From: Thermodesulfobacteriota bacterium
GTDB lineage: Bacteria; Desulfobacterota; DSM-4660; Desulfatiglandales; HGW-15
NCBI GenBank assembly: GCA_025454125.1
Contig: JALOPA010000162.1
Span: 1-5,821, forward strand
DNA length: 5,821 bases
Direction of reading: 5' to 3'
Shown here: piece after piece, positions 1 to 5,821 of the stretch
Position numbering within the stretch: the first letter of the stretch is position 1
Layout: every line of letters begins with the position of its first letter
Notes under the pieces: generated by a model
Told to the model about the DNA's origin: nothing
What the model saw: only the letters and a program-made list of their open reading frames with translations
Databases searched by the model: none
Made by a program: the position numbers and the translations under genes

Positions 1-1263
1 GTCCTGGGCAATGAAGATGGCGTCGTTGGCGTTGTCTACAAGAAAACGGTACTTCTCTTCCGATTTCTGAAGTGCTTGCTCCGCGAGCTTGCGCTCCGTG
101 ATGTTGTGCACCACGGCCCTTGCACCCCTCGGGAATCCCTTGTCATAGATGAGCTTGTGGTTCAAGATCACCCAGATGGTCTTGCCGTCCTTGGTTTTGA
201 TGGTGTATTCCACGGTTTGAGGGACTTTTTCGCCGGCGAAAATCTTGGTCATTCTCTCCATGAAGAGGGCTTTGGACTCGTCGGTGAGGATGTCGAAAGG
301 ACTCATGCTGCCCAGGAGTTCTTCTTTTGTGAACCCCGTGTACTCGCACATGACATCATTGACCATGACGAATTTTCTCTCTATGAAGTCCACTTCATAG
401 ATACCGGCCGGGGCATTGTCCACGAGTTCCCTGTACTTCTCCTCGCTTTCTTTGAGCGCCTGCTCGGCGCGCTTCTTTTCCGTCACATCCCTGAGAATCC
501 CCCGGAAACCGAGCGGCTCGCCGCCTGCAGCGCGGGCGAGAGAAACCGATATCTCCACGGTGCGGACGGAGCCGTCCTTGCGGATCAACTCCCAGTGCAA
601 GCTCTTGGAAGGCGCACCGGTCTGGAAAACCCGGTTGAAGGTTTCAAAAACGTGCTTGGCGCTCAAGGGGTCCATGTACCGGCGGTTGTTGGTGCCCAGA
701 AGTTCCTCTCGAGGGTACCCCATGATGCTGCAAAGGTAGTCGCTGCAAAAGGTGACATTTCCCTGGAGGTCGACTTCGTAGTATCCCTCCTCGATGTTCT
801 CAAGAATGGTTCTGTACTTTTCTTCGCCCTCCCGGAGGGTCTCCTCCGCCTTGTTTCTTTCCGTGATGTCTTCGTAAGTCACGAAGTGATCGCCCTGTTC
901 GGTAGTCACGGTCCGGAAAAAAATCAGTTTGTCTGAACCGTCCTTGCAGGTGACCGTGTAACTCCGGGGCCGGGTTTCGCCTATGGGGTATCTGCGCAGA
1001 TCCTCAGCCCATGCGGTAATGGCTTCTTTTCTGCGCTCCGGGTCTCTGAAGGCTTTCTCAAACCAATCTTTGCCCGTAGAGATGTCTTCGGGCCCATAGC
1101 CGAACAGCTCGGTAAATTTGGGGTTGAAGTAACTGTAGTTCCCTTCCTGATCGACGATGGCTACGGCAAAAGGGGACTTCTCGACGAGAAGCTGAAGTTT
1201 TTGCTTTTCTCTGGACAAGGCTTCCCAAGGAATCGCCATTTGCTCGGAAGTCGGCCTTTCCAT
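1..1263 (-). CDS. Multi-PAS-domain sensory protein, C-terminus beyond the window
   Basis: Translating the minus strand from the ATG at 1263 gives 421 codons with no stop up to base 1, so the gene is 3'-truncated by the window edge. The product is a chain of PAS domains: PAS1 at about residues 22-139, PAS2 at 146-263, PAS3 at 273-390, and the start of PAS4 from about 401. Each full PAS ends in a PAC-type signature (DITERNKAEE, DVTEKKRAEQ, NITERKLAEQ) and leads into a charged helical linker containing EEKYR, the usual hinge of bacterial sensor proteins. I see no signal peptide or membrane segment, so it is probably cytoplasmic. PAS domains bind small ligands or cofactors or mediate dimerisation; no ligand can be named here. 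The output could be a histidine kinase (most common), a GGDEF/EAL enzyme or a sigma-54 activator, and cannot be seen. Start is uncertain: the frame is open back to a TGA at 1366-1368. The ATG at 1263 has AGGAG only 1 nt upstream, which is too close, whereas a TTG at 1311 has GGAGG at good spacing. Confidence 0.9.
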   Translation of the reverse strand, partial: MERPTSEQMAIPWEALSREKQKLQLLVEKSPFAVAIVDQEGNYSYFNPKFTELFGYGPEDISTGKDWFEKAFRDPERRKEAITAWAEDLRRYPIGETRPRSYTVTCKDGSDKLIFFRTVTTEQGDHFVTYEDITERNKAEETLREGEEKYRTILENIEEGYYEVDLQGNVTFCSDYLCSIMGYPREELLGTNNRRYMDPLSAKHVFETFNRVFQTGAPSKSLHWELIRKDGSVRTVEISVSLARAAGGEPLGFRGILRDVTEKKRAEQALKESEEKYRELVDNAPAGIYEVDFIERKFVMVNDVMCEYTGFTKEELLGSMSPFDILTDESKALFMERMTKIFAGEKVPQTVEYTIKTKDGKTIWVILNHKLIYDKGFPRGARAVVHNITERKLAEQALQKSEEKYRFLVDNANDAIFIAQD

Positions 1264-1319
1264 TCTCCTGACTTTTGTCTTGATAGACTGCGAAATCTGC
1301 TTTGCAGGCAAAACCTCAA

Positions 1320-1324
1320 CCTCC
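1320..1324 (-). promoter_or_regulatory. Candidate ribosome binding site for a TTG start of the PAS gene
   Basis: On the minus strand GGAGG ends 8 nt before an in-frame TTG at 1311, an ideal Shine-Dalgarno distance. The ATG at 1263 has AGGAG at 1269-1265, only one base away, and the ATG at 1239 has no clear site. If the TTG is used, the protein gains 16 residues (M-P-A-K-Q-I-S and onward). This is an argument from spacing alone; TTG is a rare start codon. Confidence 0.4.
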
Positions 1325-1387
1325 GCGGGACTCGGGTTGGAGCGACGTGTCAGGTCTTGGAAGAATCAATGAACCACAAAACATACC

Positions 1388-1414
1388 TGAACGGTAAAGA
1401 ACTCCTGCCGTTCA
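1388..1414 (-). promoter_or_regulatory. Inverted repeat upstream of the PAS gene, possible operator or leader hairpin
   Basis: TGAACGG at 1388-1394 is the exact reverse complement of CCGTTCA at 1408-1414, with 13 bases between the arms. It lies roughly 77 bp upstream of the candidate TTG start and 125 bp upstream of the ATG, on the promoter side of the PAS gene. The perfect 7-bp arms could be a dimeric regulator site or an RNA stem in the leader. It is not followed by a T-run on either strand, so it is not a terminator. Function is inferred from position only; a 7-bp repeat can arise by chance. Confidence 0.3.
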
Positions 1415-1618
1415 ATGATGCTAAATTCATGCCAGAAGGGGAACTTGTGAACCGTCCGGGAATGGAAAGACGAAGGAATCCTGCCTCCGGCCGTTGTCAT
1501 GAGCTGAAGACCCTTGGTCTGAAGGCTTCTTCACCGTAAAGCCTCTTTTCGAAAAAAAAAGTGCTCCTTGAGCTGGCCGAAGGAAAAAGAGGGCAGACCA
1601 GGAGAAAGAGGAGGAAAA

Positions 1619-1634
1619 GCACAAAAATTTGTGC
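1619..1634 (-). terminator. AT-rich palindrome with trailing T-run, possible weak terminator after the flavoprotein-like gene
   Basis: On the minus strand GCACAAATTTTTGTGC is followed directly by TTTTCC. It can fold as a 6-bp stem with a 4-nt loop (or 7 bp around 2 nt). It begins about 86 nt downstream of the TAA of the YhbP-like gene, a plausible place for the operon to end. The stem is AU-rich and the T-run short, so any intrinsic termination would be weak. It could equally be a protein-binding palindrome. Confidence 0.35.
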
Positions 1635-1720
1635 AGCTATAACAATTTTCGTCAAGAAGCGCCAACTTCTATGAATGCACGAGCAGAGGGCAGAGAGTCT
1701 GGGATTCGGCGTAAGGGGGG

Positions 1721-2221
1721 TTAGGGCAGTTGGAGGCGCTCGCGAAAACTGAAGCGAATGCGGTTGTCCATGTAGTAAAGAAGTTCCGGCTGGTAGCAAT
1801 AGAGCCTCACCCGAAACCTCTTTGCAAAACCATCAAGATCCATTTTGTCTCCGGAGCCGAAGAACTCCAGTGTAAAAGGAAACTTCTTGAGATAGGCGCG
1901 AAGGGCTCTGACGGATTCAATGCCTGGAGCCAGGGGACGGATGGTCCCGGACATTTGGATGCCTCGAATCTCCTTCCACGTAGAAGACTGGTGAAAGACG
2001 GCTGCAGCAACCTGACGGCTTGCCAGGGCTTCCTGGACATGCCGGGAAGCAGGGTCAGAGAAGAAATAGAATTTGAAATCGAGGTTGGCGTAGTAAACCG
2101 GTGCGGCCCAGGCCACGTCCTTGACGGCAGTGGAGAGGGTCATGGTATTCTGTCCCTTGACGAGTTCGTCTGCCCGTTTCCTGAGATCTTCCTGACTTGG
2201 AATGGGCGTTTCCGTTTTCAT
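1721..2221 (-). CDS. YhbP-like pyridoxamine 5'-phosphate oxidase-related split-barrel protein
   Basis: Encodes 166 residues, starting at an ATG with GAGAGG 5 nt upstream and ending in TAA. After an N-terminal helix (about residues 8-22) the pattern is that of the FMN-binding split barrel: a first strand MTLST (27-31), APVYYA (40-45), FYFFSD (51-56), then the SRHVQEAL helix (59-66), VAAAVF (71-76) and IRGIQMSGTIRPL (85-97). The order S/T-R-H followed by RG-x-Q-x-x-G-x-I-R-L resembles E. coli YhbP (UPF0306) and the wider PNPOx-like group. Known members bind FMN, F420 or heme, or have no known ligand; the reaction here is unknown. It is not PdxH, being shorter and lacking the PdxH C-terminal substrate-binding signature as far as I can see. 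It lies 61 bp after the methyltransferase gene on the same strand and is probably co-transcribed with it. Confidence 0.87.
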   Translation of the reverse strand: MKTETPIPSQEDLRKRADELVKGQNTMTLSTAVKDVAWAAPVYYANLDFKFYFFSDPASRHVQEALASRQVAAAVFHQSSTWKEIRGIQMSGTIRPLAPGIESVRALRAYLKKFPFTLEFFGSGDKMDLDGFAKRFRVRLYCYQPELLYYMDNRIRFSFRERLQLP

Positions 2222-2226
2222 GCATT

Positions 2227-2232
2227 CCTCTC
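2227..2232 (-). promoter_or_regulatory. Ribosome binding site of the YhbP-like gene
   Basis: GAGAGG on the minus strand ends 5 nt before the ATG at 2221. A second ATG lies 4 nt upstream but is in another frame, so this site together with family length fixes the start at 2221. Confidence 0.55.
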
Positions 2233-2282
2233 TGGTGAACTCTATTCTGGCACAGAGGCTTGTGAATTACAACTGGGGTCGG

Positions 2283-3422
2283 CTAGTACATCTCATACTT
2301 GACGAGCCTGCCGTCAAGCCCTCCGCTCTTCAGGGGCTTTTTCCATGAAGGTTTCAGCCCCACATGGCCGATCCACTCCCGGTTCCCGAAGTAGACAAAG
2401 GCCGAGGACCCCGAACATCTCTGTTTCAGGAAGTCGCCGAGATCTCTGTAGAGCGGGCCCAGATCCCTGCCTCGGTCGAGCCGAATCCCATAGGGAGGGT
2501 TGCAGAGAATGACCCGGCCTCCAAGATCCGGGATGCTTCTGAAATCCCCGACCGTCAGACGGACCCGGTCGCCGTAGGGGAGGTCGGTCAGGTTTTTCAT
2601 GGCCGTGGCGACGGCCTCTTCTGCAATGTCGCTTCCGGAGATCAGTCCGCGGCGCGGCTCCTGCATGGCGCCATCCATCTCCTTTTTCACGGACAGCCAA
2701 AGAGGTGCTTCGTAGTCGGGGAGAAATTGAAAGCCGAAACGCGGTCTCCTGTAGCCGGCGGGAATCCTGCAAAAAGCCATCAACGCCTCACTCAGGAGCG
2801 TTCCCGAACCGCACATCAGGTCATAAAGGGGCCTGGATCCGTCCCACTCTGAAAGGCGGATCACGGCGGCGGCAATGATTTCCTGCATGGGCGCTTCACC
2901 GCCTTCTTCCCGATAGCCGCGGCGATGAAGGGACCCGCCGGAGGTGTCCAGACTGATGGTGGCCCTGTCGTGTTCGACGTAGAGGCCGATCCACACCTCC
3001 GGGTCACCCCTGCTCACAGAGGGTCTGGTGCCGCAACGCTCTTTGAACGCATCCGCCACCGCGTCCTTGAGGCGAAGGGCTGCATACTGGGAGTGGTGAA
3101 TCTTGCTGTGCGTCACGTTGGCGAACACGGCAAAGGTCTGATCTGCAGTGAAAAACTCTTCCCAGGAGATTTCTTTGGATTTCCTGTACAGGTAATCGGT
3201 GCTGTGACAGCGGAAGCTGGTCAAGGGAGCCAGGATCCTGGTGGCGAGTCGCGCCCCGTAGTTGACTCTGTAGAGGACGGCCTTGCCTGCATCAAAATAA
3301 ACGCCTCGATAGGAGGGGTGTGCGCGCTCGGCGCCGAGCTCAACCAGTTCCCGAGCAGCCAGCTCTTCAATCCCCTCTGGAACCTGGGCAAAAAAGCGAT
3401 GGTTGAGCTGGTACTGGAACAT
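2283..3422 (-). CDS. THUMP-domain class I SAM-dependent RNA methyltransferase (RlmL/YpsC type)
   Basis: Encodes 379 residues from the ATG at 3422 to a TAG at 2283. The N-terminal part (about 1-160) fits the ferredoxin-like plus THUMP RNA-binding module: an N-terminal AQVPEGIEELAARE segment and the family signature LHRRGYR at 165-171. The C-terminal Rossmann domain shows the SAM-binding motif DLMCGSGT (201-208), the acidic residue of SDIAEEA (264-270), GDF (292-294) and the catalytic NPPYG (308-312), which is typical of N2-guanine or N6-adenine methylation. By family it probably makes N2-methylguanosine in 23S rRNA, as the N-terminal half of E. coli RlmL does at G2445. The RlmK half of E. coli RlmL is absent, as in the single-module enzymes of many bacteria, so the exact target is inferred. 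The frame extends upstream to an ATG at 3503, but that would overlap ccsA by 65 bp and add 27 residues unlike the family. A GAGGG overlapping the ccsA stop codon lies 13 nt before the chosen ATG; the 16-nt gap suggests translational coupling. Confidence 0.93.
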   Translation of the reverse strand: MFQYQLNHRFFAQVPEGIEELAARELVELGAERAHPSYRGVYFDAGKAVLYRVNYGARLATRILAPLTSFRCHSTDYLYRKSKEISWEEFFTADQTFAVFANVTHSKIHHSQYAALRLKDAVADAFKERCGTRPSVSRGDPEVWIGLYVEHDRATISLDTSGGSLHRRGYREEGGEAPMQEIIAAAVIRLSEWDGSRPLYDLMCGSGTLLSEALMAFCRIPAGYRRPRFGFQFLPDYEAPLWLSVKKEMDGAMQEPRRGLISGSDIAEEAVATAMKNLTDLPYGDRVRLTVGDFRSIPDLGGRVILCNPPYGIRLDRGRDLGPLYRDLGDFLKQRCSGSSAFVYFGNREWIGHVGLKPSWKKPLKSGGLDGRLVKYEMY

Positions 3423-3438
3423 GGGGAGCCATCGGCCC

Positions 3439-4278
3439 TCACGACTTTGCGTAACTGTGCAGTCCTGCCAGGTAGTTGACCCCGAAGTAGGTGAAAAGGA
3501 CACAGGAGAATCCGATGATGGAGAGGAGAGCCAGCTTGTTGCCTCTCCAGCCCCTGACCATGCGGGAATGGAGCAGGGCCGCGTACACCAGCCAGGTGAT
3601 CAGGGACCACGTTTCTTTGGGGTCCCAACTCCAGTAGCTGCCCCAGGCGGAGTGGGCCCACACGGAACCGGTGATGATTCCGAGCGTGAGGAGCAAGAAC
3701 CCGATGACCACCATCTGGTAGTTCAGATCGTCCAGGATGGAGGATTCGGGAATGAGTCGAACGAATAGGTTGCCTCCCTCGGGCTTTTCGCGTCTTTTCA
3801 ACAGGTACATGAGGCTCAGTCCGAAGGCAAGGCCGAAAGCGGCATACCCGAAGAAGCACGTGATCACGTGGGCGATGAGCCAGTTGCTCTTGAGCGCAGG
3901 CACCAGGGGTTGAATCCCGCTGTTGATCGTCGGCGAGTAGGAGGCGTAGGCCATGGCCAGGAAGGCGAGCGGAGTCGCGAAGACGCCGAGGCTGCGGTTC
4001 TTGGTCCGCCATTCGATGAGGAGGTAAAGGAAGACGATGGTCCAGGCGAAGAAAATCAGAGACTCGTAGAGATTGGACAAGGGAGCGTGTCCGATGCCGA
4101 GATCATAGGATTCGATCCATCGAAGAGCGATGGCGAGGGACTGGCCCAGAATCCCCGCCAGGGTTACGACGGTGGCCAGCCGGCCGAAGAACTCCTTTCC
4201 CATCACCATCATGAAGAGATAAAGCATGAAGGATAGGAAGTACACAAATGTGATGTAGCTCAAAATAATCGAATTCAC
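3439..4278 (-). CDS. ccsA: Cytochrome c biogenesis protein CcsA/ResC type (System II heme handling)
   Basis: Encodes a 279-residue integral membrane protein with about eight hydrophobic segments. The defining tryptophan-rich WWD motif is present at 212-223 (WGSYWSWDPKET), followed by WLVYAALLHSR. Conserved histidines that in this family ligate heme in transit are visible: H137 (SNWLIAHV), H237 (ALLHSR) and H274 (AGLHSYA). Their spacings of 100 and 37 resemble those of the periplasmic and membrane histidines described for fused CcsBA proteins; this matching is mine. With ResB it would form the heme exporter and cytochrome c synthetase that attaches heme to CXXCH apocytochromes on the outer face of the cytoplasmic membrane. 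It starts at GTG with AGAGGT 5 nt upstream. CcmC and CcmF of System I share the WWD motif, but the size, the terminal GLHSYA and the resB neighbour favour System II. Some annotation pipelines call this gene ccsB. Confidence 0.95.
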   Translation of the reverse strand: MNSIILSYITFVYFLSFMLYLFMMVMGKEFFGRLATVVTLAGILGQSLAIALRWIESYDLGIGHAPLSNLYESLIFFAWTIVFLYLLIEWRTKNRSLGVFATPLAFLAMAYASYSPTINSGIQPLVPALKSNWLIAHVITCFFGYAAFGLAFGLSLMYLLKRREKPEGGNLFVRLIPESSILDDLNYQMVVIGFLLLTLGIITGSVWAHSAWGSYWSWDPKETWSLITWLVYAALLHSRMVRGWRGNKLALLSIIGFSCVLFTYFGVNYLAGLHSYAKS

Positions 4279-4283
4279 TGCTC

Positions 4284-4289
4284 ACCTCT
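4284..4289 (-). promoter_or_regulatory. Ribosome binding site supporting the GTG start of ccsA
   Basis: AGAGGT on the minus strand ends 5 nt before the GTG at 4278. Another GTG at 4285 overlaps this site but is in a different frame. No ATG lies close by in the ccsA frame at the expected N-terminus, so this site supports the GTG. Confidence 0.55.
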
Positions 4290-4302
4290 TTAAGTTAAAC
4301 AA

Positions 4303-4334
4303 GGCACAAAGTTGCAAAGGCACACCGGCACAAA
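4303..4334. repeat. Degenerate tandem octamer repeat (GGCACAAA units) between resB and ccsA
   Basis: Four consecutive 8-base units can be read on the plus strand: GGCACAAA, GTTGCAAA, GGCACACC, GGCACAAA. The first and last are identical, the third shares the first six bases, and the second is the most diverged (four of eight match). A fifth unit, GGAAGTAA, is too weak to claim. The array sits in the 117-bp gap between the two cytochrome biogenesis genes, ending 24 bp upstream of the ccsA start and clear of the ribosome binding site. Function is unknown; slippage-derived microsatellite remnants of this kind occur in intergenic DNA. Confidence 0.6.
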
Positions 4335-4395
4335 GGAAGTAAGGGCTGTAATGCTTTTTCTGCTTAGCGCCTTTACATCGTTGTCCCTCCGTCCT

Positions 4396-5802
4396 TCAAT
4401 CTGACCGGTCAACCTTTTCTTTGATCGTGGAAGCGATCCGGTTCAGCTCCCGTTCCAGTCCGACCGGGTTCTTGTTGGCCCTTCCGGCGACACGAATGTT
4501 CAGTCCTCGCTTCGTCCTGGAGATCTGGATCCAAATGCTTCGGTGGGACGTGAAGAACGCGACGAAAAGGCCGATCATGATCAGGAAAAACCCGGTCCAG
4601 ACCAGTGGAACCCCGGGATCCCTGCTCACCTGAAGCCCCGTGTAGTATCTGGCCTCCAGGTTTTCGAGGGAGAAGCGGTAGGGCTTGTAGGCTCCGGGGT
4701 TGAACTTGGGGAACTTCTCGAAGAAGCCCGGGAATCGTTCCTTGATCGCCTCGATGTTCTTGAACACCCAGAAGCGGACTTCCTCGCCCTGAGGCGGCTT
4801 CACGGCCACTTGGACGGCCGGACCCATTTTCATGAAGTCCGACCGGGTCTCGAAAACCATGAACTGCCCTCCGCCGGACGGCAGATCGTAAGGTCTTTCG
4901 ACTTCCACATCGAGCACCGCAGGGGCCGGATCACCCTCTCGACGAATGCCGACACGGGCTTTGTTGCCGGGAAGGGACCCGTAGCTGGCCTGGTAGAAGG
5001 TGATCCCTTCAAACGTGATGGGATGATTCACGAGCAGGGACCCCTTGAGCACCTCTTTCCCTTCCTTTGAGAAAAAGAGATCCGATCGATACTCCTTGGG
5101 CGCCCCATTGTCATAGAACTCCACATAGAACCGATCACATCGAACGTCAAAAGGCAGAGCCCTGGCCGCTTGGCTCTTGCGGAGCCTGACCTTGTTGATC
5201 GTGTCTCCTTCCGGGATGTTCACGTAGGCTTCAAACCCGAAGAGGGAACCGACAATGCTGCCGACGAGGATGATCAAAACGCTCAGGTGGACCAGGTAGA
5301 CCCCCAGGTGAGAGATCCGGCCCTTTTCCGCGTACAGCACCACCCCGGTATCCGTGTCTTTTTGAAAGGTCCTTTTGTATTTGGTTTTCAGAATTCCGTC
5401 GGTGAGAGAGAGCACGTCGTCGAGCTTTCCGGGTAGGTCGAAATTCCTATGGGGAGGAAGCTCGTCGAAGGGCTTGGTGCGCTCCAGTTTTGGGGCCGAC
5501 CGGAAGCGTTTCCATGCGCCGGGAAAACGGTCAAGGGAGCAAATGATAAGGTTCAGCGCAAGGAGACCGATGATCAGCCTGAACCACAGGGAGTGATACA
5601 TGTCGAAGAGCTGGAGGGAACTCAGCAGGCTGACCAAGCCCGGGCTCAAACGCTCAGCCATCTCCATGGCTCCTTCCTGCTGGGGGATCACCGTCCCGAA
5701 GATGGACGTGACGGCCAGAACGATGAGCAGTCCAAGAGTCAATTTGACGGAAGTGAAGAAATTCCAGAGGAGGGCCTGCTTTCTGTCCCATCCTCCATAC
5801 AC
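4396..5802 (-). CDS. resB: Cytochrome c biogenesis protein ResB/Ccs1 type
   Basis: Encodes 468 residues from a GTG at 5802. The layout is that of the ResB/Ccs1 family: TM1 (about 19-40, with the family-typical SVKLTLGLLIVLA and IFGTVIPQ), TM2 (71-90), TM3 (166-188), a large extracytoplasmic domain (about 190-395) and TM4 (399-419), then a basic cytoplasmic tail. The domain carries the conserved VNHPITFEGITFYQASYG segment (258-275). Histidines at membrane edges (H70 in MYHSLWF, H165, H172, H420) are candidates for heme contact; H70 is the likeliest counterpart of the membrane histidine known in fused CcsBA. ResB works with CcsA to export heme and present it to apocytochrome c. Length is near normal for the family. 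The start is doubtful: only GGA precedes the GTG, and the frame stays open to the window edge, so the protein may begin a little further upstream. It is followed by ccsA on the same strand, the usual order. Confidence 0.94.
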   Translation of the reverse strand: MYGGWDRKQALLWNFFTSVKLTLGLLIVLAVTSIFGTVIPQQEGAMEMAERLSPGLVSLLSSLQLFDMYHSLWFRLIIGLLALNLIICSLDRFPGAWKRFRSAPKLERTKPFDELPPHRNFDLPGKLDDVLSLTDGILKTKYKRTFQKDTDTGVVLYAEKGRISHLGVYLVHLSVLIILVGSIVGSLFGFEAYVNIPEGDTINKVRLRKSQAARALPFDVRCDRFYVEFYDNGAPKEYRSDLFFSKEGKEVLKGSLLVNHPITFEGITFYQASYGSLPGNKARVGIRREGDPAPAVLDVEVERPYDLPSGGGQFMVFETRSDFMKMGPAVQVAVKPPQGEEVRFWVFKNIEAIKERFPGFFEKFPKFNPGAYKPYRFSLENLEARYYTGLQVSRDPGVPLVWTGFFLIMIGLFVAFFTSHRSIWIQISRTKRGLNIRVAGRANKNPVGLERELNRIASTIKEKVDRSD

Positions 5803-5821
5803 GAGAATTCCGAAATCACCC

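Larger units (their letters stand above)
1366..1720. other. Non-coding stretch between the flavoprotein-like gene and the PAS gene
   Basis: These 355 bases lie between the stop of the YhbP-like gene and the in-frame stop upstream of the PAS gene. I find no convincing gene: the short open frames have no recognisable family features and no good ribosome binding site. It contains a 7-bp inverted repeat (1388-1414), a 6-bp hairpin (1523-1544), a run of nine A on the plus strand (1552-1560), a strongly purine-rich plus strand (about 1579-1620) and an AT-rich palindrome (1619-1634). I could not identify a convincing -35/-10 pair, but the PAS gene promoter most likely lies here. Confidence 0.7.

Noticed and set aside
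76..936. Plus-strand open frame of 286 codons
   Set aside because: It is antisense to the PAS gene, whose minus-strand translation gives clear PAS/PAC signatures; the plus-strand product resembles no family and its length reflects codon bias of the real gene.
1201..1539. Plus-strand open frame of 112 codons running from the PAS gene start region into the non-coding stretch
   Set aside because: No ribosome binding site, no family resemblance, and half of it is antisense to the PAS gene N-terminus and leader.
1523..1544. Hairpin AGGCTT/AAGCCT followed by CTTTTC on the plus strand, as a possible terminator
   Set aside because: No plus-strand gene lies upstream of it, the stem is only 6 bp with a 10-nt loop, and read on the minus strand no T-run follows.
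1497..1799. Minus-strand open frame of 100 codons with a hydrophobic run that looks like one membrane helix
   Set aside because: It starts inside the YhbP-like gene in another frame; the hydrophobic run comes simply from translating the C/T-rich tract, and there is no convincing start.
1730..2302. Plus-strand open frame of 190 codons
   Set aside because: Antisense to the YhbP-like gene, whose split-barrel pattern is recognisable; no family features on the plus strand.
3423..3503. Upstream extension of the methyltransferase to an ATG at 3503
   Set aside because: It would overlap the end of ccsA by 65 bp and add 27 low-complexity residues not expected in the family; the ATG at 3422 begins a family-like N-terminus.
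3221..4012. Minus-strand open frame of 263 codons overlapping ccsA and the methyltransferase
   Set aside because: Very rich in Arg, Pro, His and Gln, typical of a wrong-frame reading of GC-rich DNA; both real genes here have clear motifs in other frames.
1..5821. Search for CRISPR arrays, tRNA or rRNA genes, insertion sequences, toxin-antitoxin pairs or phage genes
   Set aside because: No regularly spaced long repeats, cloverleaf-like segments, transposase motifs or terminal inverted repeats were seen; all long frames are accounted for by ordinary chromosomal genes.

Overview
The window reads almost entirely on the minus strand and looks like ordinary chromosomal DNA of a moderately GC-rich, free-living Gram-negative bacterium. 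Separate ResB- and CcsA-type System II cytochrome c maturation genes, together with a soluble multi-PAS sensor, would suit an anaerobic or respiratory deltaproteobacterium (Desulfobacterota, for example a sulfate-reducing or syntrophic lineage). That placement is inferred from gene content and style, not from any marker gene.

Layout, in the direction of transcription (right to left). A resB-like cytochrome c biogenesis gene (5802-4396, with its true start possibly beyond the right edge) is followed after 117 bp by a ccsA/ccsB-type heme-handling gene (4278-3439). Sixteen bases later comes a THUMP-domain RNA methyltransferase of the RlmL/YpsC type (3422-2283), and 61 bp after that a small YhbP-like split-barrel flavin-binding-family protein (2221-1721). 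A non-coding stretch of roughly 350-460 bp follows, depending on the start chosen for the next gene. It holds several small inverted repeats, a purine/pyrimidine-asymmetric tract and a possible weak terminator. The last gene (1263 or 1311 down to the left edge) encodes three complete PAS domains and the beginning of a fourth; its output domain lies outside the window.

Functionally, ResB and CcsA would form the CcsBA heme exporter and cytochrome c synthetase, which carries heme across the cytoplasmic membrane and attaches it to apocytochromes c. The methyltransferase probably modifies a guanine in 23S rRNA. The flavoprotein-like gene has no assigned reaction. The tight ccsA-methyltransferase junction suggests co-transcription, but no biochemical link is evident. 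The PAS protein is probably a separate cytoplasmic signalling unit.

I found no mobile element, CRISPR array, tRNA/rRNA gene or convincing new system. The most notable unexplained structure is a degenerate tandem repeat of the octamer GGCACAAA between resB and ccsA, with a related word in the next intergenic gap but one and another in the long non-coding stretch.
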